31,527 nucleotides of DNA, taken from the NCBI GenBank assembly GCA_028684735.1, contig JAQUFI010000002.1, forward strand, positions 1 to 31,527. Reading direction: 5' to 3'. This stretch comes from Bacilli bacterium (GTDB lineage Bacteria; Bacillota_I; Bacilli_A; RF39; UBA660). A program made the position numbers and the translations under genes. Numbering within the stretch: the stretch's first letter is position 1; every line of letters begins with the position of its first letter. A model generated the notes under the pieces. It saw only the letters and a program-made list of their open reading frames with translations, did not search any database and was not told where the DNA came from. Positions 15,600-24,355 of this stretch are shown in pieces.

Positions 15600-18144
15600 A
15601 TACACCACCATATTCTCCTTTTTTTCGAAGTAATATCTTTCGAATAAAATCAATAGGGATAACTGTTCCTGCTAATATTATCGTCATCAATAATTCTTTA
15701 ATACTTAACCCAGCTGTCCTAAATAAAGAACCTCCGTAATAGATCAAATTCAATTGAACAATTACAATAAAGGATATAACTAAGATAAAAACTTTATTTT
15801 TCTGAAGATTAGCAAAGATATTTAAGCGATGAGTCCTTGCATTAAAACTATTAAAAATACTTACAAAGATAAATAATCCAAAAAAAGTTGTCATAAGATA
15901 GATTTCTTCATTTCTAACAAAAGAATGAAGGAAAGGAATTTTTAAAAAGAAGATACATAGTAAGAATGAATAAATACCAGTAAACAATATTTCTTCCATC
16001 ATATATTGATTAACGATCGATTCATTTTTTGCTTTAGGATATTCAGACATATATTCTTTTAATGGTGGTTCAAATGAGAAAGCCAAACCAGCTAAAGTAT
16101 CCATAACCATATTTATCCATAGCATTTGAATAACTGTAACAGGTGTATCAATCCCAATAAATGGTCCAATAATCGATAGACTAACAGCACAAAGATTAAC
16201 TGTTAACTGAAAAATAATAAATTTACGAATGCTTTTAAAGATTGTTCTACCAAATAAAATAGAGTGAGCAATTGACATAAAATTATTATCTAAAATAACA
16301 ATATCACTTGCTTCTTTAGCCACTTCTGTTCCACTTCCCATTGAAAAACCAACATCAGCTTTCTTAATAGCAGGAGCATCGTTAACTCCATCGCCTGTCA
16401 TTCCCACTACTAAGTCCATGGACTGACAGATCCTCACTAAACGGCTTTTATCAGAAGGTAAAGATCTGGCTACAATCCGTAAGTTAGGTAAAATAACACT
16501 TATTTCCTCATCTGTCATCATATCTAGTTCATCACTTGTTAAAACAACATCATTAACACTAGTCACAATCCCAACTTCACGACCAATACTATAAGCCGTA
16601 TTCTTATTATCACCTGTTATCATGACAATTTGAATATGAGCTTCTTTAACCATTTCTACAGCTTCTAAGGCATCCTCTCTTAAATCATCTTTAATTAAAA
16701 CCATTCCTACCAATGTGATAATTTGATGATTAGTATAGGTTCCCATAACTAAAACTCTTATTCCCTCTTTTGTTTTTTGTTCAATAAAATTACTGATTCT
16801 TTTTTTACTAAATAAAGTTTTAATCTGACCATCATTATCATAATAACTAGTACAAAAAGGCAATATTTTTTCAGGAGCACCCTTAATCAAATTAATCTCA
16901 TTGGTTGTGGTAATAGCATACTTATTTTTACTATTAAAAGGAACTTCCTTTACTTTATTAACATAAATACTCTCCTTAATAAAATTTAAAATGGCTTGAT
17001 CAGTTATATTTCCTCCAATAGCTATCCCATTTTCTAAACTACTAGCATTATTTCCAATCATCGATAATTTAGCTATCTCATATAGTTTTAGTTTCTTTAA
17101 TTCATCAATTGACTTAAAACTATCTAAATTACTATTAACAAATTCTGCCACTTCTAACTTCCCTTTTGTTAAAGTGCCTGTTTTATCAGTAAATAAAATA
17201 TTTAAACTACCGGCTGTTTCAATTCCTACTAATTTACGAACTAAGATATTTTGCTTGAGCATCTTCTTCATATTAGAAGATAAAACTAAGTTAATCATCA
17301 TCGGTAAACCCTCTGGAACAGCTACCACAATAATGGTTACACTTAAAGTTAAAGCATATAAAATATGGCCAATCATTAAGGGCCCATTTGTAATGGTTTC
17401 CATAATTAAATCAAACCTAAAAGAATTATTAATGAAAACAACTGAGAATAAGTACGATAAACTAACTAAAAAAGCTCCAAGGTAACCCACTTTACTAATA
17501 AATTCTGCTAGTTTTCTCAATCTGATTTTAAGGGGACTATCTACCTTTTTTTCTTGTATTTCTTCTGCTAATTTACCAAAAAAGGTTTCACTACCCACTT
17601 TAGTTACCTTCATTAAAGCACGATTACTATAGATTACTGTTCCTCTATAAATTATTTCATTAAGATCTTTATATACTTCCTTGGACTCTCCATTTAATGA
17701 AGATTCATCGACACTAACATTACCTTCAACAATTATCCCATCTGCTGGCACTTTATCACCAGCTTCTAAAATAACAATATCATTCACAACTACATCATCA
17801 ATACTTATCTCACTTATTTTATTGTTTCTTTTAACCCGACACTTTATTTTTGATGCTTCCAATTGCAATTTATCAAAAGCCTTCTCACTTCCATATTCTG
17901 AAACACTAGATATAAAAGATGCTAAAAAAATGGCTATCACAATCCCAACCGTTTCATACCAATCAAAGTCTTTAATCAGAAAAACAACTTTAATGCCTAA
18001 GGCAATTAATAAAATACGGATAATGGGGTCACCTAAGGATTCAATTAATAACCCAATAAAACTATTTTTATGCCTCTTTGTTATTTCATTTGAACCATGT
18101 TTTTTTTTACTTTCAACTACTTCCTTATCATTTAAACCTAGCAT
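15598..18144 (-). CDS. Calcium-type P-type ATPase (P2, PMCA/SERCA-like)
   Basis: An 848-aa cation pump. Visible motifs: VDESSLNGESKEV in the actuator domain (NGES in place of TGES, a variant seen in some bacterial members of this class), VAVPEGLPM in M4 (PEGLP 277-281, the Ca2+-site motif), the phosphorylated Asp in DKTGTLT (D320), KGAPEK in the nucleotide domain, MITGDN, and MTGDGVNDAPAIKKADVGFSMG. About ten transmembrane helices. It would export Ca2+ (possibly Mn2+) using ATP. AGGAGGGGAAT precedes the ATG. It lies upstream of the DUF368 gene on the same strand, separated by a terminator. Confidence 0.95.
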   Translation of the reverse strand: MLGLNDKEVVESKKKHGSNEITKRHKNSFIGLLIESLGDPIIRILLIALGIKVVFLIKDFDWYETVGIVIAIFLASFISSVSEYGSEKAFDKLQLEASKIKCRVKRNNKISEISIDDVVVNDIVILEAGDKVPADGIIVEGNVSVDESSLNGESKEVYKDLNEIIYRGTVIYSNRALMKVTKVGSETFFGKLAEEIQEKKVDSPLKIRLRKLAEFISKVGYLGAFLVSLSYLFSVVFINNSFRFDLIMETITNGPLMIGHILYALTLSVTIIVVAVPEGLPMMINLVLSSNMKKMLKQNILVRKLVGIETAGSLNILFTDKTGTLTKGKLEVAEFVNSNLDSFKSIDELKKLKLYEIAKLSMIGNNASSLENGIAIGGNITDQAILNFIKESIYVNKVKEVPFNSKNKYAITTTNEINLIKGAPEKILPFCTSYYDNDGQIKTLFSKKRISNFIEQKTKEGIRVLVMGTYTNHQIITLVGMVLIKDDLREDALEAVEMVKEAHIQIVMITGDNKNTAYSIGREVGIVTSVNDVVLTSDELDMMTDEEISVILPNLRIVARSLPSDKSRLVRICQSMDLVVGMTGDGVNDAPAIKKADVGFSMGSGTEVAKEASDIVILDNNFMSIAHSILFGRTIFKSIRKFIIFQLTVNLCAVSLSIIGPFIGIDTPVTVIQMLWINMVMDTLAGLAFSFEPPLKEYMSEYPKAKNESIVNQYMMEEILFTGIYSFLLCIFFLKIPFLHSFVRNEEIYLMTTFFGLFIFVSIFNSFNARTHRLNIFANLQKNKVFILVISFIVIVQLNLIYYGGSLFRTAGLSIKELLMTIILAGTVIPIDFIRKILLRKKGEYGGV

Positions 18145-18203
18145 ATTCCCCTCCTAAAAAAATATATTAAGTTTAAATGTAATTAGACTTATAAATAATC
18201 GAC

Positions 18204-18231
18204 AAAAAAAGAGGTTATCGCATACCTCTTT
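18204..18231 (-). terminator. Terminator of the 88-aa gene
   Basis: Stem 18208-18215 with 18224-18231 (AAAGAGGT pairs) followed by seven U on the minus strand. The last sense codons form the right arm and the TAA (18215-18217) falls at the loop. Confidence 0.85.
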
Positions 18232-18481
18232 CATCTCCAAATAAACTATCTTCCATATATTCCGAAAATTCCATATCAGCTCGTTTAACAAGATTCTCAT
18301 ATCCCATTTTGCCTAATGTTGTTCTAATATCATCTAAGACGTTAGTTCCACTAGTAAAATTTCGCTCATAATGAAAGCGAAAATAATCGAGTGCTTCCTC
18401 GGGTGGATTTTGATCAGTAAACATATCGTAATATACTTCGATGTCTTTCGCGCTAGTTACAAATTTAGTTATTGATTCCAT
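18215..18481 (-). CDS. Small soluble hypothetical protein
   Basis: 88 aa, acidic and predicted largely helical, with no membrane segment: DIEVYYDMFTDQNPPEEAL, then YFRFHYERNFTSGTN and DIRTTLGKMGYENLVKRAD. No family recognised. It is a real gene by several signs: an extended -10 (TATGATATAAT, 18505-18515), AAGGTAGGT before the ATG, and a strong terminator formed by its own last codons. It is transcribed alone, divergent from the 440-aa membrane protein gene. Confidence 0.7.
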   Translation of the reverse strand: MESITKFVTSAKDIEVYYDMFTDQNPPEEALDYFRFHYERNFTSGTNVLDDIRTTLGKMGYENLVKRADMEFSEYMEDSLFGDERGMR

Positions 18482-18550
18482 TTTTATTACCTACCTTATT
18501 TTCAATTATATCATAAAAAAAATAATAATTCTAAAAATGATTTTCCTTTA

Positions 18551-18579
18551 TTTACTATCAATCTAAAATATGATACAAT
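18551..18579 (+). promoter_or_regulatory. Promoter of the bitopic membrane protein gene
   Basis: TTTACT (18551-18556), 17-bp spacer, TACAAT (18574-18579) with an extended TG. An ATG at 18570 lies inside this element, which argues that translation starts later, at 18603. Confidence 0.7.
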
Positions 18580-18602
18580 TTCATATAGAATGGAATGATA
18601 AA

Positions 18603-19925
18603 ATGGAAAGTAAAATTGTAAAAATGGCCAATACCGAAAATAAGATCAAAATTATTCGTTATTTTTCATTAAAAGACAATGACAAAGTTAGATATATTTG
18701 TTTTATTAATCATCTTGGTAGAAAACTAGATCTTGAAAGTATTAATATTGGAGAAGTATCAACTGTCAGTGATAAATTAATTATCTTTAGAATTAAAAAT
18801 CAAATGCAAGTTGAAAAAATAAAAGATATTTTGGAAAAATTATTTACTGAAGGTACAAGTGATGATTTCATCACTTATGAGGTTGATAATATTGATAAAG
18901 TAGATGTTGTTTCATATCAAGTATTAGATAAAAAAACTTATCACTTTAATAATTTCTTTAATGTTAAGAGCCTTGAAGAAAAACAAGCTGAAGAAATAAC
19001 TCTTTCACTGGATTTAAATATCCTTAAATCTAAAAAAAAAGAGGCATCAGCTTCATCTAATATAGAACAAGAACCTAAAAAAGAAGGAAATCATTTTGTA
19101 ACCATTATTATTTTAATCTTAGTCTTAGCAGCAGTTGCTTATGGAGTTTATTATTACAAAGATTCCCTTTTTAAAAAGGACGATGATAAGACTGAACAAA
19201 CAATTAAAACAAGTGACCAAATATTAGCTTGTGCAATGATTTATAATAAAACTGATTTCAAAGCTATTAAAAATGAAGAAATAGTTTTAACCTTCTCTGA
19301 GGATAAGAAACATTTAAATAAAAATGTCATCACCGAAAAGATTAAGTTTTATACCGAACTTGAATATAATGAACATAAAGACTTACTTGCGTCTAACCCA
19401 ACTGATACCGTAATTAAAACCGATGATGAAAATCTAATTTTGACACTTACTAGAACAGCAAGTGAAAATACTTTCAATCATATAATATTAGACGAGGAAA
19501 GCAATCTTTATGATTATCTTAATGATTATTATTTAAAACTTGGTTACTCATGTAATGGTAATGTCAAAGAAGTTAAAGATGGTACCGGAGTTGATAGTAA
19601 AACCGATATCAAACAATCACTATTTATCTATAATAATGGTTGGAGAATAATTATTGAACCTTCAGCAATTACCCCAAATAGTAAAAAGATTAACTTTAAA
19701 TTTAATGTTCGTAATTTAAATGACTCTCAAAGAAATATGAAAGCTATAATTACCATTTATGATAGTTTCCATCAATTACTTAAAACATTTGAAGTTAACC
19801 GCAATAATATTATTGGTAATTCCTTAACTACGATGGAGTTTGAAATGGATAACTTAAACAATGAATTTTTACCATTTGATATTGGTTTAGTTGGATATTA
19901 TAGTTTAAGTTTTGAAGCAGAATAA
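18603..19925 (+). CDS. Bitopic membrane protein with large cytoplasmic and outer domains, function unknown
   Basis: About 440 aa: a folded-looking cytoplasmic domain (1-135), a charged linker with a Lys run, one transmembrane segment (about 165-185), a basic stop-transfer segment and an outer domain of about 250 residues. The last 90 residues (YNNGWRIIIEPSAITPNSKKIN, FKFNVRNLN, MKAIITIYDS) look like an immunoglobulin-type beta sandwich. I do not recognise it. The architecture (inside sensor or adaptor, one helix, outside domain) fits signal transfer across the membrane, but there is no kinase or protease motif. Start at 18603 rather than 18570 because the latter is within the -10 box. Convergent with feoB. 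Confidence 0.78.
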   Translation: MESKIVKMANTENKIKIIRYFSLKDNDKVRYICFINHLGRKLDLESINIGEVSTVSDKLIIFRIKNQMQVEKIKDILEKLFTEGTSDDFITYEVDNIDKVDVVSYQVLDKKTYHFNNFFNVKSLEEKQAEEITLSLDLNILKSKKKEASASSNIEQEPKKEGNHFVTIIILILVLAAVAYGVYYYKDSLFKKDDDKTEQTIKTSDQILACAMIYNKTDFKAIKNEEIVLTFSEDKKHLNKNVITEKIKFYTELEYNEHKDLLASNPTDTVIKTDDENLILTLTRTASENTFNHIILDEESNLYDYLNDYYLKLGYSCNGNVKEVKDGTGVDSKTDIKQSLFIYNNGWRIIIEPSAITPNSKKINFKFNVRNLNDSQRNMKAIITIYDSFHQLLKTFEVNRNNIIGNSLTTMEFEMDNLNNEFLPFDIGLVGYYSLSFEAE

Positions 19926-19931
19926 ATTATA

Positions 19932-19967
19932 AAAAAGAGTATTGAGATTAATCTCAGTACTCTTTTT
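19932..19967. terminator. Bidirectional terminator between the bitopic protein gene and feoB
   Basis: A long stem (19932-19947 with 19952-19967; one wobble) with A-run on one side and T-run on the other. The feoB stop (19966-19968) overlaps its base. Confidence 0.85.
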
Positions 19968-21789
19968 AAATCAAACCCAATAATTGAACAATATTATTAA
20001 CTAAAAAACAAAGGGTAATTCCAGTAATAGTTGGAACAAGAAATGATACTACAGCCCATTTAATACTTTGAGTTTCTTTTTTTATAGTTAAACAAGTTGT
20101 TGAACATGGCCAATGGGCTAATGAAAATAACATAACACATAAAGCCGTTAACCAAGTCCAACCATTATTAATTAAAATTTCTCTTAAATCAAGTAAACTA
20201 TTAAAATCACCAATACTACCCATTTTAATATATCCCATGATCATTATTGGAATAACTATCTCATTAGCTGGAAATCCTAAAATAAATGCCGCCAAAATCA
20301 TTCCATCTAAACCAATTAACTTAGCAGCAGGATCTAAGAAATTCGCAAAAGAAGTTAACAAACTTATATTATTTAGATGAATATTGGATAATAACCAAAT
20401 GATTAAACCAGCTGGTGCAGCAATAACTAAAGCCCTACCCAATACAACAAGAGTACGATCAAAAATTGAACGAATAATAACTTTTATTATTTGTGGCTTT
20501 CGGTAAGGAGGTAACTCTAAGACAAAAGAAGACGATGTACCTTTTAAAATTGTAAGTGATAATAACTTAGAAACAAGAAAAGTCAATAAAACACTAAAGA
20601 TAATAATTCCCGTTAACATTAATAGACTACCAAAACCAGAACCCACAAAAAAGATTGAAATCAAAGCAATAATAGTTGGAAATTTACCATTACAAGGTAT
20701 AAAACTATTAGTAATTATAGCTATTAATCGTTCTCGTGGTGAATCAATAATTTTACTTCCTACAACAGCAACAGCATTACAACCAAAACCCATACACATA
20801 GTTAGTGCTTGTTTCCCACAAGTTTTACATCTTTGAAAGCAACGATCAAGATTAAAAGCAATTCTAGGTAAATAACCCACATCCTCTAATAAAGTAAACA
20901 GCGGGAAAAAAATAGCCATTGGCGGCAACATCACTGATATTACCGATGTCACAACTCGATAAACACCTAATACTAAAACACCATATAACCAATCAGGAGC
21001 ATTAAAATAGTTAAAAAACATTGTAAGATAACCCTCTAAGAATTCAAATAGACGAAACAATAACATCGAGGGATAATTAGCTCCTCTAATAGTAATCCAA
21101 AAAATAATTAAGACTAGTATAATCATAACAGGTATACCAGTTAATCGACTCGTCAAGATTTTATCGATAACTCGGTCTTTATAATGATAGTCCTTCTTTT
21201 CATAAGTAATTACCTTATTACTAATCCTTTCAGCTTCCATAAAATTTAACTCTACTTTATCTTCTGAAAAATCGATCTTATTAATATCCACACTATCTTT
21301 ATTATTATATATATCTTCAATAACTTCCTTTAATTCTCCTAAACCAGTTTTACTTCTAGCGCTAGTTCCAACTACCCTAACATTTAATTCTTTAGATAGC
21401 TTATCTAAATCAATTATTATTTTTTTCTTTTTAGCTTCATCCATCAAATTAACACACACCACTAGATTATCTGTAACTTCCTTTATTTGTAAAACTAAGT
21501 TCAGATTACGCTCTAAACATACCGCATCACAAACAATGACGATAACATCATAATCACCACTATAAACGAAGTCACGCACTACCTCTTCTTCAAAAGAAGT
21601 AGGAATTAAAGAATATGTTCCTGGCAAATCATAAATTTGATATTTATAATTATTATATTGGTATTCACCAACAGTACTATTCACCGTTTTCCCTGTCCAA
21701 TTACCAGTATGCTGTTTCATACCAGTTAAAGCATTAAAAACTGTACTCTTTCCAACATTAGGATTACCAATTAAAACAATCTTACGCAT
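19966..21789 (-). CDS. feoB: Ferrous iron transporter FeoB
   Basis: A 607-aa protein. N-terminal GTPase domain with G1 GNPNVGKST (8-16), the G3 motif DLPGTYSL, G4 NLMD and G5 GTSAR, a short helical GDI-like region, then the membrane part with two gate-like repeats containing cysteine- and Pro-rich segments (KTCGKQALTMCMGFGCNAV, GFPANEIVIPIMIMGY). It imports Fe2+ under low-oxygen conditions. It is shorter than E. coli FeoB but within the range seen in Firmicutes and lacks any C-terminal FeoC-like extension. Its ATG directly follows the feoA TAG with no gap, so the two are translated as a unit. Confidence 0.96.
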   Translation of the reverse strand: MRKIVLIGNPNVGKSTVFNALTGMKQHTGNWTGKTVNSTVGEYQYNNYKYQIYDLPGTYSLIPTSFEEEVVRDFVYSGDYDVIVIVCDAVCLERNLNLVLQIKEVTDNLVVCVNLMDEAKKKKIIIDLDKLSKELNVRVVGTSARSKTGLGELKEVIEDIYNNKDSVDINKIDFSEDKVELNFMEAERISNKVITYEKKDYHYKDRVIDKILTSRLTGIPVMIILVLIIFWITIRGANYPSMLLFRLFEFLEGYLTMFFNYFNAPDWLYGVLVLGVYRVVTSVISVMLPPMAIFFPLFTLLEDVGYLPRIAFNLDRCFQRCKTCGKQALTMCMGFGCNAVAVVGSKIIDSPRERLIAIITNSFIPCNGKFPTIIALISIFFVGSGFGSLLMLTGIIIFSVLLTFLVSKLLSLTILKGTSSSFVLELPPYRKPQIIKVIIRSIFDRTLVVLGRALVIAAPAGLIIWLLSNIHLNNISLLTSFANFLDPAAKLIGLDGMILAAFILGFPANEIVIPIMIMGYIKMGSIGDFNSLLDLREILINNGWTWLTALCVMLFSLAHWPCSTTCLTIKKETQSIKWAVVSFLVPTITGITLCFLVNNIVQLLGLI

Positions 21790-22014
21790 CTATATAGCCT
21801 CACAAATAACTTTACTACTATCTTCATTTCTAATAGCTATCAAAGTACCTCTAATATAATAAGCAATGGGATCACCACTAGGACTCCTAAGCGCACTTTC
21901 AACAATTACACCTTCTGTAAGACCCATATCAATTAATCGTTGCCTAGTTTTACCATCAACCTTAATTTTCTCAATTCTTCCTTTCGATCCTAATTTCAAA
22001 TCATTAAGTGTCAT
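21790..22014 (-). CDS. feoA: FeoA SH3-domain protein
   Basis: About 74 aa, a single FeoA SH3-like domain: LKLGSKGRIEKIKVDGKTRQRL, then IDMGLTEGVIVESALRSPSGDP. FeoA supports Fe2+ uptake by FeoB, probably by binding its cytoplasmic part. Two ATGs compete (22020 and 22014); GGAGG immediately abuts the first and lies six bases before the second, so I place the start at 22014. Confidence 0.94.
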   Translation of the reverse strand: MTLNDLKLGSKGRIEKIKVDGKTRQRLIDMGLTEGVIVESALRSPSGDPIAYYIRGTLIAIRNEDSSKVICEAI

Positions 22015-22066
22015 AAACATCCTCCTATGCTATAACTAATATATGATATTTATGACAAAAGGCCAT

Positions 22067-22094
22067 AAAAAAAGATAAACTATTATTTATCTTT
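22067..22094 (-). terminator. Terminator of the HTH gene upstream of feoA
   Basis: Stem 22071-22079 with 22086-22094 (AAAGATAAA pairs); seven U on the minus strand; the stop TAA (22083-22085) is in the loop. Confidence 0.85.
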
Positions 22095-22415
22095 CTTAAC
22101 ATCTTTCACAATATTATAAATACATGAATAACTACGACGCCCATAGAACTTACAAAACCTTCTAATACTCGCATTTGATTTACTATATAATTTAATAATA
22201 TAATCTTTTTCTTCTTTACTAATCGTATTCGATGGTTGACGATTTTTATTACCATGTTCTAGTGAAATCGTCCCATTCATAACTTCCTTTTTTAACTTCG
22301 ATACATACTTAGGATGATATCCTGTTATTTCAGCAATTTCTAAATATGTCAAATATGACTCATTATTTAATTTTTTTTGGATTAAATCAACAGCCAATTC
22401 TTTTTTCGTATCCAT
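22083..22415 (-). CDS. Helix-turn-helix protein resembling the N-terminal domain of ISNCY-type transposases
   Basis: About 110 aa with two HTH-like units: LTYLEIAEITGYHPKYVSKLKKE and, after the linker HGNKNRQPSN, ISKEEKDYIIKLYSKS. This order, including the His-Gly-Asn-x-x-Arg-x-Pro-(Ala/Ser)-Asn linker, is that of the DNA-binding N-terminus of ISNCY-like transposases, but no DDE catalytic domain follows: a clean stop is embedded in a strong terminator. No terminal repeats were found nearby. It is therefore either a decayed or a domesticated transposase head. It lies 70 bp upstream of feoA on the same strand, separated by its terminator. The ATG at 22415 follows GGGTGGT and is preferred to a TTG at 22430. 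Confidence 0.75.
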   Translation of the reverse strand: MDTKKELAVDLIQKKLNNESYLTYLEIAEITGYHPKYVSKLKKEVMNGTISLEHGNKNRQPSNTISKEEKDYIIKLYSKSNASIRRFCKFYGRRSYSCIYNIVKDVKKDK

Positions 22416-22546
22416 AATACCACCCAACAAAATTATACCATAAAAGTAATAATTTCACAAGTTAATCATTTTTTATCATAATTGTTATTTTAATCAAGAA
22501 AATGTCAAGACATCACAAATAATTAATAATAATTTAAAAAATATGA

Positions 22547-22552
22547 TATAAT
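22547..22552 (+). promoter_or_regulatory. Extended -10 box of the 213-aa gene
   Basis: TATAAT (22547-22552) preceded by TATGA, an extended -10. No good -35 is seen. A weak GGTGAT ribosome site follows. Confidence 0.55.
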
Positions 22553-22569
22553 TAATTTAGGGTGATTAG

Positions 22570-23211
22570 ATGAAAAAGAAAATAATTATAATATCAGTCT
22601 TTACATTATTATGCGGTGGAATCATTTTTTATATTGCCAACAAAGAAGACGATAAACTTAAAAAAATACTGGATAAAAATACTTTACCATCAGGTCAAGT
22701 CATCGACACAACTGATGAGAAATCAAATGAAGATGTTTTTGACAAAACTTATAATTTAACTTTAGAGATGGCTTCAAAAATAATGATCGGAACAGACTGG
22801 TTAAATAATAGTCAAAAATGCCTTAACGATGAAAAAAAAGTAATTGATGGTAAAACTTACATAAAAAGTTGTGACGAAAATTATAACACATATGAAAAAG
22901 TAACAACTTATTTAAATACGATATTCACACCAAACTTTACAAAAACCTTCTTAGAAGAAAATAATTATAAAGACATTGATGGCGAACTATATTATCTACC
23001 TACAAACAAAACAACCAATGCTGCTTATAAAAATTATGACTCTTATCAAGTTATTTTAGATAGTGATAACTACATAACTTATTATGTAAAGAGTGCATAT
23101 AACGATACAGATTGTAAAACTGACTGTAAAGATATCTACAAAGAACACTATTTTTCAGTCGAAAAGATTGACAATCACTGGTATGCATCAGAATTTGAAA
23201 TGCCTTATTAA
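22570..23211 (+). CDS. Membrane-anchored extracytoplasmic protein, weakly IseA-like
   Basis: 213 aa with an N-terminal uncleaved anchor or signal (4-23; Cys15 is not in a proper lipobox) and an outer domain of about 170 residues containing five cysteines. The segment YEKVTTYLNTIFTPNFTKTF then GELYYLPTNKT recalls the IseA/YoeB domain that inhibits D,L-endopeptidases in Bacillus cell walls, with a final strand set (DSYQVILDSDNYITYYVKSA, HYFSVEKIDNHWYASEFEMPY) typical of an NTF2-like or cystatin-like fold. This resemblance is by pattern only, so I do not assign the function. Own promoter, own terminator. Confidence 0.75.
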   Translation: MKKKIIIISVFTLLCGGIIFYIANKEDDKLKKILDKNTLPSGQVIDTTDEKSNEDVFDKTYNLTLEMASKIMIGTDWLNNSQKCLNDEKKVIDGKTYIKSCDENYNTYEKVTTYLNTIFTPNFTKTFLEENNYKDIDGELYYLPTNKTTNAAYKNYDSYQVILDSDNYITYYVKSAYNDTDCKTDCKDIYKEHYFSVEKIDNHWYASEFEMPY

Positions 23212-23224
23212 TAACTAATTAAAC

Positions 23225-23263
23225 AAAAAAAGTAATATATTCCAAAAATATACTACTTTTTTT
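23225..23263. terminator. Bidirectional terminator
   Basis: A 17-bp stem (23225-23241 with 23247-23263) with one imperfect pair, A-run on the left and T-run on the right, between convergent genes. Confidence 0.85.
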
Positions 23264-23294
23264 ATTTGTCTATAAGTTGTAAAAAAATATTTAA

Positions 23295-23888
23295 TTAATT
23301 AAATTTAACTGTTATTGATGCTAGTTGTCCTGCCTCAATTTTTTGTTTCTTTAATTCTTTTCTCTCTAACCAACCATATTCAATAAACTCCCATAATGCA
23401 AACCACATAATAACTGCCATTACTTCAAAAAGCATAGAGATTTTACTAAAAGATGATAAGAAAATTGTAATTACAATAGTAATTAAACCAAAACAAAGTA
23501 ATGTAAAAGCTTTTCTCATATTATTTTTCAAATCGATTACTTTATCACCTAATTTTAAACCATAATAATCTTTAATAATTTTTCTAATCATTTCCTGTTC
23601 TTCTTCAGTAAATGAAAAACCATAAATATCTAAAACAATTGGATAATAAACTGGTATGTAATAAGCATTCTCTTCAACATATGCCGCAAATTCACTATTT
23701 ATCCATTCATAATCTTTAATCGAATAATCAGAAATAATCTCATCTAATGAATCAATCTTTACCGATATATAAGCTTTCCCATCTTCTACAAAAAAGTCCT
23801 TAACATATTTTGCAAAATCAAAATCAAACTTTTGAAATTTTTTAATACTTCTTTTTCTCCTTAATTGTTTTTTAATACTAATCCTCAT
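23295..23888 (-). CDS. Two-helix membrane protein with cytoplasmic N-terminal domain, function unknown
   Basis: About 197 aa. A basic start (SIKKQLRRKRSIKK) leads into a soluble domain of about 115 residues, then two closely spaced transmembrane segments (FTLLCFGLITIVITIFL and MAVIMWFALWEFIEYGWL) and a charged tail with KKQKIEAGQ. No family recognised. The frame is open to an ATG at 23903, but the ATG at 23888 has GGGAGAT at usable spacing; both starts are possible. Neighbours give no clue to function. Confidence 0.7.
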   Translation of the reverse strand: MRISIKKQLRRKRSIKKFQKFDFDFAKYVKDFFVEDGKAYISVKIDSLDEIISDYSIKDYEWINSEFAAYVEENAYYIPVYYPIVLDIYGFSFTEEEQEMIRKIIKDYYGLKLGDKVIDLKNNMRKAFTLLCFGLITIVITIFLSSFSKISMLFEVMAVIMWFALWEFIEYGWLERKELKKQKIEAGQLASITVKFN

Positions 23889-24013
23889 TCTTTCATCTCC
23901 CATACCTGTTTATTCATTTATAAGTCTGATTGTTTTTTGTTCAAAACTGCATTAATACTATATATAATATCATTTAATTAAAATTACAGCAAATCATTGT
24001 ATCTAGTAATCAA

Positions 24014-24044
24014 AAAAGAAGATTATCATAATAAACCTTCTTTT
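24014..24044 (-). terminator. Terminator of the 66-aa gene
   Basis: Stem 24014-24021 with 24037-24044 (AAAAGAAG pairs) with a 15-base loop and a U run on the minus strand (24012-24017). Confidence 0.65.
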
Positions 24045-24066
24045 AACACATGAAATATACTTTTTA

Positions 24067-24267
24067 TTAAATTATAATGTTTTCATCTTTTAATATTTTA
24101 ATCGCACTATTATATTTTAATCGCTCAGTTAACTCGTATAGAGTATAATCAGATTCATATTTAGCAGTTTTTTCCACTAAATCGATATGCAATAAAATTC
24201 TATTATATATTTCTTTTCCCGTTAGTTTTTTAATAATATTCTTATCTTTTATAATATATGTTGACAA
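24067..24267 (-). CDS. Small hypothetical protein with TTG start
   Basis: 66 aa, no cysteine, no membrane segment, predicted helical with a short N-terminal strand (YIIKDKNIIKKLTGKEIYNRIL). Not recognised. Despite its size it has a near-perfect AAGGAGGGGGA ribosome site six bases before a TTG start and a terminator just downstream, so it is likely expressed. The upstream DEAD-box gene ends 89 bp before it; the gap shows no clear terminator, so the two may share a transcript. Confidence 0.6.
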   Translation of the reverse strand: MSTYIIKDKNIIKKLTGKEIYNRILLHIDLVEKTAKYESDYTLYELTERLKYNSAIKILKDENIII

Positions 24268-24355
24268 ATAAATCCCCCTCCTTGATTTATTACTATATTA
24301 TATTTCTTTAACAATATCAATAAATACTAATCGACATAAACCGACAAAAATTGCG

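Noticed and set aside
17174..18157. Two plus-strand frames opposite the P-type ATPase
   Set aside because: They are shadows of a well-supported gene with all catalytic motifs on the other strand.
22021..22082. A Fur-type operator upstream of feoA
   Set aside because: Only loose AT-rich dyads are present; no convincing match to a Fur or DtxR-type box.
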